12,471 nucleotides of DNA from Caldifarciminota bacterium (GTDB taxonomy: Bacteria > Hydrothermota > Hydrothermia > B15-G9 > DRBW01). Location: assembly GCA_011042705.1 (NCBI GenBank), contig DRBW01000173.1, forward strand, positions 1-12,471. The letters run 5' to 3'. A program made the translations under genes and the position numbers. The notes under the pieces were generated by a model. That model saw only the letters and a program-made list of their open reading frames with translations, was not told the DNA's origin and did no database searches. Position 1 is the stretch's first letter. Each line of letters starts with the position of its first letter. This document shows positions 1 to 6,650 of this stretch, piece after piece.

Positions 1-390
1 ATGTACAGCGATAAAGTTATCGAGCATTTCATGCATCCCCGTAATGTGGGGAAGATAGAGGACGCCGACGGGGTTGGGAAGGTGGGCAATCCCGTTTGCG
101 GCGACGTGATGTGGATCTACATAAAAGTGAAGGACGGGAAAATAGTGGACTGCAGGTTCGAGACCTTCGGCTGCGCGGCAGCCATCGCCAGCTCATAGGT
201 TACCACAGAAATGATAAAGGGGAAGACCATCGAGGAGGCCCTCAAAATAACGAATAAAGCCGTTGCTGAGGCTCTCGGTGGACTCCCGCCTCAGAAGATG
301 CACTGCTCCCTTCTGGCTGAACAGGGGATCAAGGCCGCAATAGAGGATTATATGAGGCGCAGAAAAGGAGAAGAAGAGAAGGGAGCCTGA
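1..390 (+). pseudogene. iscU: IscU/NifU-type Fe-S cluster scaffold, interrupted by an in-frame TAG
   Basis: Reading frame 1 from the ATG at base 1 to the TGA at 388-390 encodes about 129 residues, the normal IscU length, but codon 66 (196-198) is TAG. Homology continues on both sides: NPVCGD with Cys33 and Asp35, FGC with Cys58, and after the stop a GGLPPQKMHC segment with Cys102. These are the three cluster-ligand cysteines plus the chaperone-recognition-like LPP(Q)K motif. The stop falls where family members usually have a third serine of an ASSS run, and a single C-to-A change (TCG to TAG) would produce it; no bases are missing. The protein normally assembles 2Fe-2S or 4Fe-4S clusters from IscS/NifS sulfur in the cytoplasm. 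A 65-residue product would lack Cys102 and should not work. A restart at ATG 211 has no clear ribosome site. Either a real nonsense mutation or a sequencing error; TAG elsewhere in the window behaves as a normal stop. The partner cysteine desulfurase may lie upstream of the window. Confidence 0.85.
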
Positions 391-723
391 CTCTGAATAA
401 CAGAAGAGGATAAGGGCATAAAACCTTTTATTTTAAGGGAAACTTGGGAATTCAGGAGAAAAGAGAAAGTGTTTTGGATTTTACCCTATCTCAGTGAGAT
501 AATTCGTAGCCGGGTCCTGTAATCTCGAGCCTTATGTGCCAGAGTTAATGCTCCGAATCTGCCTTGCCTCCCTGTCATTTTTTATCGAGATTATTATTTC
601 TCCCTTTCGGTTCCTTATTAAAACTTTTCTTTCTAATTTTGTCCCGAAATTTCGTCCTGAAAGAAATAAACACCAGCCTTAAATAGGCAAAAAGAGAATG
701 CGAGGGCTTTCCCTTTGAACCTG
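391..723. other. intergenic region without a recognisable gene
   Basis: This stretch between the Fe-S scaffold gene and the promoter of the lipid A operon is richer in A+T than the flanking genes. It holds a 7+1+7 inverted repeat (487-501) and a short palindrome CGAAATTTCG at 645-654. A 44-codon ORF from ATG 548 to TAA 682 has no ribosome site and no recognisable sequence. I see no tRNA-like fold and no strong hairpin followed by a T run that would serve as terminator. Confidence 0.6.
487..501. repeat. 15-base perfect inverted repeat
   Basis: TATCTCA, one central G, TGAGATA: seven paired bases on each side. The size and symmetry suit a dimeric regulator site, but it lies about 235 bases upstream of the only good promoter seen nearby and about 100 bases after the scaffold gene. 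It has no following T run, so it is not a standard terminator. Function unknown. Confidence 0.3.
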
Positions 724-753
724 TTGACAATACCGATTTGCTGAAGCTATAAT
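724..753 (+). promoter_or_regulatory. consensus sigma70-type promoter for the HAD-lpx operon
   Basis: TTGACA at 724-729 and TATAAT at 748-753 match the housekeeping consensus at all twelve positions, with an 18-base spacer. Transcription should begin near 760-761. The first codon of the HAD gene is GTG at 762-764, and no other in-frame start is possible upstream because a TGA lies at 753-755. The mRNA would therefore carry essentially no 5' leader. Confidence 0.8.
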
Positions 754-761
754 GAAGGGCG

Positions 762-1463
762 GTGATAAAGGCGATAGTTTTTGACCTCGATAATACCCTT
801 GTGGATTTTATGCGCATGAAGGAGCAGTCCGTCATCTCCGCCGTAGAGGCGATGATAGATGCCGGGCTGACCATGAGCAAAGAGGAAGCCATCGATAAGA
901 TATTCGAGGTCTACAAAAGGGAGGGCATTGAGGACCAGAAGGTTTTCGACAAATTCCTCGCGGAGTATGTAGGGGATATCGATTACAGGATCCTGGCGGC
1001 TGGAATTGTAGCTTACAGAAGGGCCAAGGAGGCATCCCTTGTCCTTTATCCTCACGTCCAGTATACCCTCATGGAGCTTCTGAAGAGAGGACTGAGGCTT
1101 GCTGTCGTTTCCGATGCCCCCAGGCTGCAGGCCTGGACGAGGTTGGCTCATTTCGGCCTTCACCACTTTTTCGAGGTTGTCGTCACCTACGATGATTCGA
1201 AGGAGAGAAAACCCTCTCCAAAGCCCTTCCTCATCACTCTTGAGCGGCTGGGCGTCGAGCCCGGCGAGAGTATCATGGTGGGAGACTGGGCGGAAAGGGA
1301 TATCACAGGCGCCGCCAAAATCGGGATGATAACCGTTTTCGCCCGCTACGGGGATACCTTCGGCACCGTGAATTCGGGAGCCGATTACGATATAGATGAC
1401 ATCATCGAGCTTTTGAGGATAGTCGATGAACTGAACTCCACCGGAAGGGAGAAAGGGGCTTGA
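762..1463 (+). CDS. HAD-superfamily phosphatase, subfamily IA, first gene of the lipid A operon
   Basis: A 233-residue HAD hydrolase with all four motifs: DLDNT with nucleophile Asp8 and Asp10, VVSD with Ser117, a lysine in the KERKPSPKP segment (about Lys150), and GDWAERD with Asp175 and Asp180. The helical cap at about residues 15-95 marks a C1-capped subfamily IA enzyme, so it likely removes phosphate from a small metabolite in the cytoplasm. It resembles the archaeal/bacterial TIGR02253-like group. It is not KdsC, which lacks such a cap. The substrate is not evident. GTG 762 must be the start: the next upstream in-frame triplets are not start codons and then come to TGA, while the next ATG falls after motif I. 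The stop overlaps the lpxD start in a TTGA junction, so the two genes are probably translationally coupled, but a lipid A role is only inferred from position. Confidence 0.88.
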   Translation: MIKAIVFDLDNTLVDFMRMKEQSVISAVEAMIDAGLTMSKEEAIDKIFEVYKREGIEDQKVFDKFLAEYVGDIDYRILAAGIVAYRRAKEASLVLYPHVQYTLMELLKRGLRLAVVSDAPRLQAWTRLAHFGLHHFFEVVVTYDDSKERKPSPKPFLITLERLGVEPGESIMVGDWAERDITGAAKIGMITVFARYGDTFGTVNSGADYDIDDIIELLRIVDELNSTGREKGA

Positions 1464-2497
1464 AGGCAAGTGAGCTTGCTGAACTTCTCGGAGGCGACCT
1501 CGAGGGAAATCCCGATGCTCCCGTTAGGAAGCCCGTTCCCCTCGAACAGGCGGGCGAAGGCGATACCGCATTATTGTTATCTCCGGATTTTGAGAAGAAA
1601 ATAGATCCCAAAAAGGTCGGGGTGCTCATAGCGGGCCAGAGGCCCGGCAAGATAGAAGCCTCAGCCCTTATACTGGTGCCCGATCCGAGGAGAGCTATGA
1701 TCGCCCTCCTCGAGAGATATGCCCCTGCCGAAGAGATCCCTCCGGGAGTATCGGAGCTCGCGCGGGTAGGGGAGGGCACGTCGGTTGGGGATGGCTCCGC
1801 CATTATGCCCTTTTCCTGTATCGGAAAGAATGTGAGCATAGGAAGGAACACGAGGATCTATCCTTTTACCTATGTGGGGGATGGGGCTTCGATCGGCGAT
1901 GATTGCATTCTCTATCCGGGGGTCTATATCGGAACTAACTGTGTTGTCGGCAACAGGGTGATCGTGCATTCGGGAGCCAGAATAGGAGCTGACGGTTTCG
2001 GGTTTTTCAGGATCGATGGAAAATACGTCAAAATACCGCAGATCGGAAGGGTGGTTATAGAGGACGATTGCGAGATAGGGGCAAACGCGACGATAGACAG
2101 GGCTACTCTCGGGGAGACGAGAATCGGCAGGGGAACCAAGATCGACAACCTCGTCCAGGTAGGGCACAACGTTACCATCGGATCCGATACTGTGATAGCA
2201 GCTCAGACCGGTATCGCAGGGAGCACGGAGGTGGGCAGTGGGGTGATGATGGGCGGCCAGGTCGGCATTGCAGACCACCTCGTAATAGGAGATAATGTGG
2301 TGATAATGGCAAAAAGCGGGATAACACAGAGCATTCCCCCGGGGAAAGTATATTCCGGGTATTTCGCCCGCGAGAGAGGCAGTTTTCTCAAGTCACAGAT
2401 GCTTTTTTACAAGCTTCCAGAGATCTGGAAGAGGCTGAAAAAACTGGAGGAGAAACTTGCCGGCTCAGAGAACACTAAAGGAGAAGATCAGTCTTAA
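1460..2497 (+). CDS. lpxD: UDP-3-O-acylglucosamine N-acyltransferase LpxD
   Basis: LpxD adds the second, amide-linked hydroxyacyl chain from acyl-ACP to UDP-3-O-acyl-glucosamine, the third step of lipid A synthesis. The 345-residue protein has the usual order: an N-terminal uridine-binding domain (about 1-100), a left-handed beta-helix of hexapeptide repeats (about 105-290), and a basic, charged C-terminal helix (about 315-335). The signature GADGFGF is at 177-182 and the catalytic His is His236 in VGHNV, equivalent to His239 of the E. coli enzyme. Length is close to the family norm. The start is TTG 1460, overlapping the HAD stop by four bases, with a purine-rich ribosome site (GAAAGGGG) just before it. 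Its last 41 bases also encode the first 13 codons of the downstream lpxC-fabZ gene in another frame. Confidence 0.95.
   Translation: MKASELAELLGGDLEGNPDAPVRKPVPLEQAGEGDTALLLSPDFEKKIDPKKVGVLIAGQRPGKIEASALILVPDPRRAMIALLERYAPAEEIPPGVSELARVGEGTSVGDGSAIMPFSCIGKNVSIGRNTRIYPFTYVGDGASIGDDCILYPGVYIGTNCVVGNRVIVHSGARIGADGFGFFRIDGKYVKIPQIGRVVIEDDCEIGANATIDRATLGETRIGRGTKIDNLVQVGHNVTIGSDTVIAAQTGIAGSTEVGSGVMMGGQVGIADHLVIGDNVVIMAKSGITQSIPPGKVYSGYFARERGSFLKSQMLFYKLPEIWKRLKKLEEKLAGSENTKGEDQS
2446..2450 (+). promoter_or_regulatory. ribosome binding site fixing the TTG start of lpxC-fabZ inside lpxD
   Basis: GGAGG lies six bases before TTG 2457, within the lpxD coding region. Together with the conserved QRTLK N-terminus of LpxC that directly follows, it supports the long gene overlap. 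Confidence 0.7.
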
Positions 2498-3725
2498 GGG
2501 CAGAGGGCTGCACACCGGTGAGCCCGTGGAAATGGAGATATCGCCGGCCCCTCCCGGGACCGGCTTCGTATTCGTGAGAAGAGATATAGAGGGATCTCCC
2601 AGCATCGTGGCTTCCCTGGAAAACGTTGTTTCGACGGAGCGGGGCACGTCGTTGAAGATAGGTGAAGTGGCCGTGTACACGGTCGAACACGTTCTCTCAG
2701 CCCTCTATGGGATGGGCATCGACAACGCCCGCATAGAGCTCAATGCTCCCGAACCCCCTTCTTTTGACGGAAGCTCATTGCCGATCGTCAAGGAGATAGA
2801 GAAAACCGGCATAGTGGAACAGGATGTCGAGAGGGAGATACTCGTCCCGGAAAAACCGGTATTATACCAGGAAGGAGGCGTAACCATAACTCTTCTCCCG
2901 CTCCAGGGTAAGCTCAGGGTCAGCTATGGGATTGACTATCCGGATAAGGGCTTTGCCCCGCAGTATATCAGTCTCGATATAACCCCTGAGGTTTACTCCA
3001 GGGAAATCGCTCCGGCGAGGACCTACGTTTTTTACGATGACCTGGAGGCAATAAGGGAGAGAGGACTGGCTAAAGGAGGAACCGAAGATAACGCAATAGT
3101 CTTCAGGGAAGGTAAGATCATCAATGGACCTCTCAGGTTTCCCGATGAGCCTGTGCGGCACAAGGTCCTCGACCTCCTCGGAGACCTGGCCCTTGTGGGG
3201 AAAAGGGTAGAAGGGCACGTTGTGGCGGATCGGGCTGGCCACGCTCACCACATCGCCTTCGCCAGAAAACTTCAGAAGAGCCTTGCTCCTCCTGCTTTCG
3301 ACATTATGGATATTCTTTCCTTTATGCCCCATCGATATCCCTTTCTCCTCGTTGATCGAATTCTGGAGGTGGAGGAAAACAGAGCTGTGGGCCTCAAGAA
3401 CGTCACCATAAACGAGCCCTTTTTCCAGGGGCACTTCCCGGGCGATCCCATAATGCCGGGGGTGCTTATAGTGGAGGCGATGGCCCAGGTCGGCGGCGTT
3501 TTGCTTCTATCAAGGGTTGAGGATCGCGAAAACAAGCTTCTTTACTTCAGCGGGATCGATGAGGTCAAGTTCAGGAGGCCGGTGAGACCCGGCGATCAGA
3601 TCATATTCGAAGTGGAGCTTCTGAGGTTTAAGGGGCGGATGGCCAGAATGAGAGGAGAGGCACGGGTTGACGGCCAGGTAGCTGCCTCTGCGGTCATGAT
3701 GGCAGCCATAGTTGAGAGAAAATGA
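2457..3725 (+). CDS. lpxC-fabZ: bifunctional LpxC deacetylase / FabZ 3-hydroxyacyl-ACP dehydratase fusion
   Basis: One 422-residue chain joins two envelope-lipid enzymes. Residues 1-275 are LpxC, the zinc deacetylase that performs the committed step of lipid A synthesis: Glu77-His78 (VEHVLSA), His235 and Asp239 (RHKVLDLLGD), and His262 (AGHAHH) match the zinc-ligand and catalytic set. Residues about 282-422 are FabZ, the dehydratase of fatty acid elongation, with His292 in PHRYPFLLVDR and Glu340 in PGVLIVEAMAQ. Both active sites look intact. The fusion is well known in Bacteroidetes, Chlorobi and relatives, and may balance use of 3-hydroxyacyl-ACP between lipid A and phospholipid. The start is TTG 2457, since QRTLK is conserved at the N-terminus of LpxC, so the gene overlaps lpxD by 41 bases. 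The end overlaps lpxA in ATGA. Confidence 0.95.
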   Translation: MPAQRTLKEKISLKGRGLHTGEPVEMEISPAPPGTGFVFVRRDIEGSPSIVASLENVVSTERGTSLKIGEVAVYTVEHVLSALYGMGIDNARIELNAPEPPSFDGSSLPIVKEIEKTGIVEQDVEREILVPEKPVLYQEGGVTITLLPLQGKLRVSYGIDYPDKGFAPQYISLDITPEVYSREIAPARTYVFYDDLEAIRERGLAKGGTEDNAIVFREGKIINGPLRFPDEPVRHKVLDLLGDLALVGKRVEGHVVADRAGHAHHIAFARKLQKSLAPPAFDIMDILSFMPHRYPFLLVDRILEVEENRAVGLKNVTINEPFFQGHFPGDPIMPGVLIVEAMAQVGGVLLLSRVEDRENKLLYFSGIDEVKFRRPVRPGDQIIFEVELLRFKGRMARMRGEARVDGQVAASAVMMAAIVERK

Positions 3726-4522
3726 CGAAGATTCACCCTTCCGCTTACGTCAGCAGTAAGGCCGTTATCGAGGACGAAGTGGAGGTCGGCCCCTACTCTT
3801 ACATCGGAGATGGCGTGATAATAAAGAGAGGCGCGGTTATCTCCTCCTCCGTCAGGATCGTGGGCGACACCGAGATCGGCGAGGGAACCAAGATCGGCCA
3901 CGGTTCGGCCATAGGCCTTCCCCCTCAGGATCTGTCCTTCAAAGGCGAGAGAAGCAGGCTCGTGATAGGAAAGGATAACAGGATACGTGAGTTCGTTACA
4001 ATCCACAGGGCCACCGGAGAGGGTGAGGAGACGAGGATAGGCGACAGGAACTTCATAATGGACTACGTCCATATCGCGCACAATTGCAGGATAGGCTCCG
4101 ATGTGGTGCTGGTTAACATGGCGCAGCTCGCAGGCTATGTCGAGGTTATGAATTATGCCTACATCTCAGGGCTCGTGGCTTTCCATCAATACGTTAGAGT
4201 TGGCGAACACGCCTTTATCGGCGGGTTTTCCAGGGTGACGCAGGATGTCCCTCCTTACCTCATGGCCCTCGGGATTCCGCTCCGGGTTATAGGGGTGAAT
4301 GTGGTCGGTCTCAGGAGAAGGGGATTTCCCTCCGATGTCATTATGACCCTTCGAAAGGCTTACAAGCTGATATACAGGAGCGGATTGAACCTCTCTCAGG
4401 CTCTGGATCGGATAAGGGAGGAGCTGCCGATCACGGAGGAGCTAAAGAACCTCCTGGGCTTCATAGAAACTTCAAAGAGGGGCATAACGCTGAAATCAGG
4501 CGAGGGAGAGGATGACGGTTAA
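3722..4522 (+). CDS. lpxA: UDP-N-acetylglucosamine O-acyltransferase LpxA
   Basis: LpxA catalyses the first lipid A step, moving a 3-hydroxyacyl chain from acyl-ACP to the 3-position of UDP-GlcNAc (or, in some bacteria, its 3-amino analogue). The 266-residue protein has a left-handed beta-helix of hexapeptide repeats (about 1-185) and a C-terminal helical domain (about 190-255). The catalytic His is His120 in the AHNC motif, matching E. coli His125 in AHDC. GFSRVTQDVPP and the later GVNVVGLRRRGF are family signatures. The Gly167-Gly168 pair lies where the acyl-chain ruler residue is found in the family; small residues there would allow a long chain, but this is inference. The ATG start overlaps the preceding stop by four bases, and the stop overlaps the next gene by eleven. 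Confidence 0.95.
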   Translation: MTKIHPSAYVSSKAVIEDEVEVGPYSYIGDGVIIKRGAVISSSVRIVGDTEIGEGTKIGHGSAIGLPPQDLSFKGERSRLVIGKDNRIREFVTIHRATGEGEETRIGDRNFIMDYVHIAHNCRIGSDVVLVNMAQLAGYVEVMNYAYISGLVAFHQYVRVGEHAFIGGFSRVTQDVPPYLMALGIPLRVIGVNVVGLRRRGFPSDVIMTLRKAYKLIYRSGLNLSQALDRIREELPITEELKNLLGFIETSKRGITLKSGEGEDDG

Positions 4523-5456
4523 GCTCAAAATAGGTGTAGTGGGTGTCGGACACCTCGGGAGCCAGCATGCCCGTGTGCTGGCGGAGATCGAGGAGTCGGA
4601 GCTCGTGGGAGTCTATGATATTGACCGGGAGAGGGCGAAGGCTGTGGGAGAGAGATACGGCGTTGCCGCCTTCTCGAGCCTCGAGGAACTCCTCGGCGAA
4701 ACGGAGGCCGTGAGCTGTGCTGTGCCGACCGAGTCGCATTACGAGGTGGCCAGGGAGGTATTGAGGGCGGGCAGACACCTCTTCCTTGAAAAACCCATGG
4801 CCAGGACCGTGAAGGAAGCCGAGGAACTGTTGGACCTTGCTGTAAAAGGCGGCCTCAAATTCCAGATTGGTCACATTGAGAGGTTTAATCCCGCAGTTTT
4901 GAGAGCTCAGGAATTCATAAAAGACCCCAAGTTTGTAGAAGCCCATCGACTTGCTCCCTACAACCCTCGTGGCACCGATGTCGATGTCGTGCTCGACCTG
5001 ATGATACACGATCTCGACCTTCTGCTCCACTTTATGGGAAAGTATCCCGTGAAGGTAGATGCTGTGGGGGTTCCCGTCCTCACAGACAAGGTGGACATAG
5101 CCAACGTGAGGCTGGAGTTCGAGGGCGGAGAGATAGCGAACGTGACCGCCAGCCGTGTCTCGGTTGAGAAACTCAGAAAAATCAGGCTATTCCAGAAGGA
5201 CACTTATATTTCCATCGATTATCTCAATAAGAGCATCGACCTCTACAGAAAGAGAAACGGCGAGATAGTGCCCTTCCCGCTCGAAGTGGACAGGTCTCTG
5301 GAACCCCTGAAGCTGGAACTCAGGGCTTTCGTTAGGTCGGTTCTCGAGGACAGGACTCCGCCCGTGTCTGCAGAAGAGGGAATACTGGCCCAGAGGCTTG
5401 CGGAAGAGGTCATCGAAAAAATAAAGCAGAGGCTCGAGAGGGCGAAGTTGCTGTGA
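4512..5456 (+). CDS. Gfo/Idh/MocA-family NAD(P)-dependent sugar dehydrogenase next to lpxA, possible GnnA
   Basis: A 314-residue oxidoreductase of the Gfo/Idh/MocA family. A Rossmann fold opens the protein with GVGHLG (11-16), the family EKP motif with the catalytic lysine is at 93-95, and His166-Asp167 lie in a DLMIHDLD segment of the C-terminal substrate domain. GHIERFNP (120-127) is also typical. Lying between lpxA and the end of the operon, it occupies the place of GnnA in Acidithiobacillus, where GnnA oxidises the 3-hydroxyl of UDP-GlcNAc so that GnnB can aminate it, giving a lipid A with amide-linked chains. No gnnB-like aminotransferase is present here, and such Gfo/Idh genes also occur beside lpxA in deltaproteobacteria without proven function, so GnnA is a hypothesis. 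Starts at ATG 4512 after a GAGGGAGAGG ribosome site, overlapping lpxA by eleven bases. Confidence 0.88.
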   Translation: MTVKLKIGVVGVGHLGSQHARVLAEIEESELVGVYDIDRERAKAVGERYGVAAFSSLEELLGETEAVSCAVPTESHYEVAREVLRAGRHLFLEKPMARTVKEAEELLDLAVKGGLKFQIGHIERFNPAVLRAQEFIKDPKFVEAHRLAPYNPRGTDVDVVLDLMIHDLDLLLHFMGKYPVKVDAVGVPVLTDKVDIANVRLEFEGGEIANVTASRVSVEKLRKIRLFQKDTYISIDYLNKSIDLYRKRNGEIVPFPLEVDRSLEPLKLELRAFVRSVLEDRTPPVSAEEGILAQRLAEEVIEKIKQRLERAKLL

Positions 5457-6040
5457 GGATAGGGGAAGTTCTTTTCTCGAAGAGGGGGTATGTCGGCATA
5501 CCCTATTTCCTTCTGGTTCTGTTTCTGTCAAAATGGGACTCCCGTCTGTTTATTGTCGGCCTCCTCATCTGCCTCCTAGGCGAAGCCCTGAGGCTATGGA
5601 GCGTCGCTTATGCAGGCCTTACTACGGGAGGGAGAGAGATAACGGCGAAAACCCTCGTTACCTCCGGGCCATATAGCTTCGTCAGGAATCCCATCTATCT
5701 GGGTAATTTTCTTATCGGCCTTGGTTACACCGTCGCTCTCGGGGTCCTGCGCTGGGAGGTGCTGGCCATCTATTTCATCGGTTTTTTTCTCGAATATTAC
5801 CTTATCGTCAGGGCCGAGGAATCTTATCTGGAGCAAAAATTTGGCGAGGAATACAGTAGATACAGGGCGTCCGTCCCGCGCTTTCTTCCTAAAGTCTTCA
5901 GGCGATATTCATCAGCAGAAAACGTGAGTCCGGATTTTAAGATGGCCCTTTTATCCGAGAAGAGCACACTGTTGCTTCTTCTCGGCCTCTATGTCCTCTT
6001 TTTTCTGAGATTAAGTTTTTTCTTTCAGAACCCGAAATAG
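5453..6040 (+). CDS. isoprenylcysteine carboxyl methyltransferase-like integral membrane protein
   Basis: A 195-residue membrane protein of the ICMT/phospholipid methyltransferase-like group. Hydrophobic segments lie at about 15-47, 83-98, 102-119 and 172-190. The conserved core is GPYSFVRNPIYLGN (72-85), with the RNPIY motif, then Glu122-Glu123 and a YSRYRASVPRFLP tail, the usual S-adenosylmethionine-binding arrangement. Bacterial members of this family methylate lipids or small molecules, since bacteria rarely have prenylated CaaX proteins; the substrate here is unknown. The last 45 or so residues, with an extra membrane segment, go beyond the core domain. GTG 5453 overlaps the previous stop in GTGA, so it is part of the lipid A operon and could act on a lipid A intermediate or a membrane lipid (inference). 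It ends with TAG 6038-6040 inside the 3' end of the opposing gene. Confidence 0.85.
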   Translation: MRIGEVLFSKRGYVGIPYFLLVLFLSKWDSRLFIVGLLICLLGEALRLWSVAYAGLTTGGREITAKTLVTSGPYSFVRNPIYLGNFLIGLGYTVALGVLRWEVLAIYFIGFFLEYYLIVRAEESYLEQKFGEEYSRYRASVPRFLPKVFRRYSSAENVSPDFKMALLSEKSTLLLLLGLYVLFFLRLSFFFQNPK

Positions 6041-6573
6041 AGTCCCCCCATAAAGCCGAGATCGTTGAGATTATCGTCTTCGAGGAAGACTTTGCTGTAC
6101 TTGAGTTCAAAAACTGCTCCTACGGGAGACAGAGGTGGTTTCACCCTCGTCCCGAGGAGCGCGTGAACGTCGGTATGGTTGTCGGTATCCTTCGAGTTTC
6201 CGCATTCGAATCCTTTCACCTCCGTCGTCCAGGATTGAATTCCCCCGCCGATGCCGAAGTAAAGTGTGAGAGGGGTAGTTGGTATGTGGACGTTGTAAAA
6301 CAGGCTGGCATCGAGGGCAAGAATCTTCGTTTTCCTTTCGCAAAAACCAATTGCGATCTCACTCTTTTTCCCGAAGTAATCGGCGGATATCTGAAAGCCC
6401 GCATTTATCAGAGGAGGCTTGGCCGTTGCGAAAAGCCCTATGGCGGGGTAATTTTCACTTCCCTCATTAGAGATACGCTGTACCCCTCCCCTGAGGCCGA
6501 AGGACAGCATCTGAGCATTCAACGAAGTAAAGGCCAGCATTATGCCTGCCGCGAGCAATTTCTTCATCTTCAT
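6025..6573 (-). CDS. secreted outer-membrane beta-barrel protein
   Basis: The 182-residue product begins with a clear signal peptide: a Lys-rich start, a hydrophobic core, and a probable cut after SLNA, at about residue 20. The mature part alternates hydrophobic and polar residues, is rich in Gly, Tyr, Phe and Leu, and ends in a terminal Phe (GGLYFGF), the pattern of small outer-membrane barrels inserted by BamA. Two cysteines in the mature part (CERK and ECGN) could pair. No specific family could be identified, so a porin, structural or adhesion role cannot be chosen. Two in-frame ATGs (6573 and 6567) are both compatible with the AAAGGGGG ribosome site; the shorter form would begin MKKLL. 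The gene converges on the methyltransferase gene with a 16-base overlap of the coding ends. Confidence 0.75.
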   Translation of the reverse strand: MKMKKLLAAGIMLAFTSLNAQMLSFGLRGGVQRISNEGSENYPAIGLFATAKPPLINAGFQISADYFGKKSEIAIGFCERKTKILALDASLFYNVHIPTTPLTLYFGIGGGIQSWTTEVKGFECGNSKDTDNHTDVHALLGTRVKPPLSPVGAVFELKYSKVFLEDDNLNDLGFMGGLYFGF

Positions 6574-6638
6574 ACCCCCTTTTTCTTTTAACCCCGAGCC
6601 TGTTAAATAATTCTAAATCCAAATAGACCCTTGCCCCT

Positions 6639-6650
6639 TAATTTAAATTA
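6639..6650. repeat. 12-base A+T palindrome upstream of the outer-membrane protein gene
   Basis: TAATTTAAATTA is a perfect palindrome about 70 bases before the start of the barrel gene, in the untranslated stretch. It may be an operator or an A+T-rich upstream element, or chance in A+T-rich sequence. I could not find a convincing -35/-10 pair for this gene. Confidence 0.2.

Noticed and set aside
548..682. 44-codon plus-strand ORF in the intergenic region
   Set aside because: No ribosome site, no recognisable sequence, and composition like the surrounding A+T-rich non-coding DNA.
747..1469. 240-codon minus-strand ORF opposite the HAD gene
   Set aside because: A shadow frame: the plus strand carries all four HAD motifs in order, and the antisense peptide has none that I recognise.
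4679..4696. Short palindrome CGAGGA-AC-TCCTCG within the Gfo/Idh gene
   Set aside because: It encodes ordinary residues of the dehydrogenase (SLEELLGE) and is likely chance from GAG/CTC codon use.
5955..5985. CCGAGAAG/CTTCTCGG inverted repeat as a possible terminator
   Set aside because: It lies inside the methyltransferase coding region, has a 15-base loop and no following T run, and the frame continues past it to TAG 6038.
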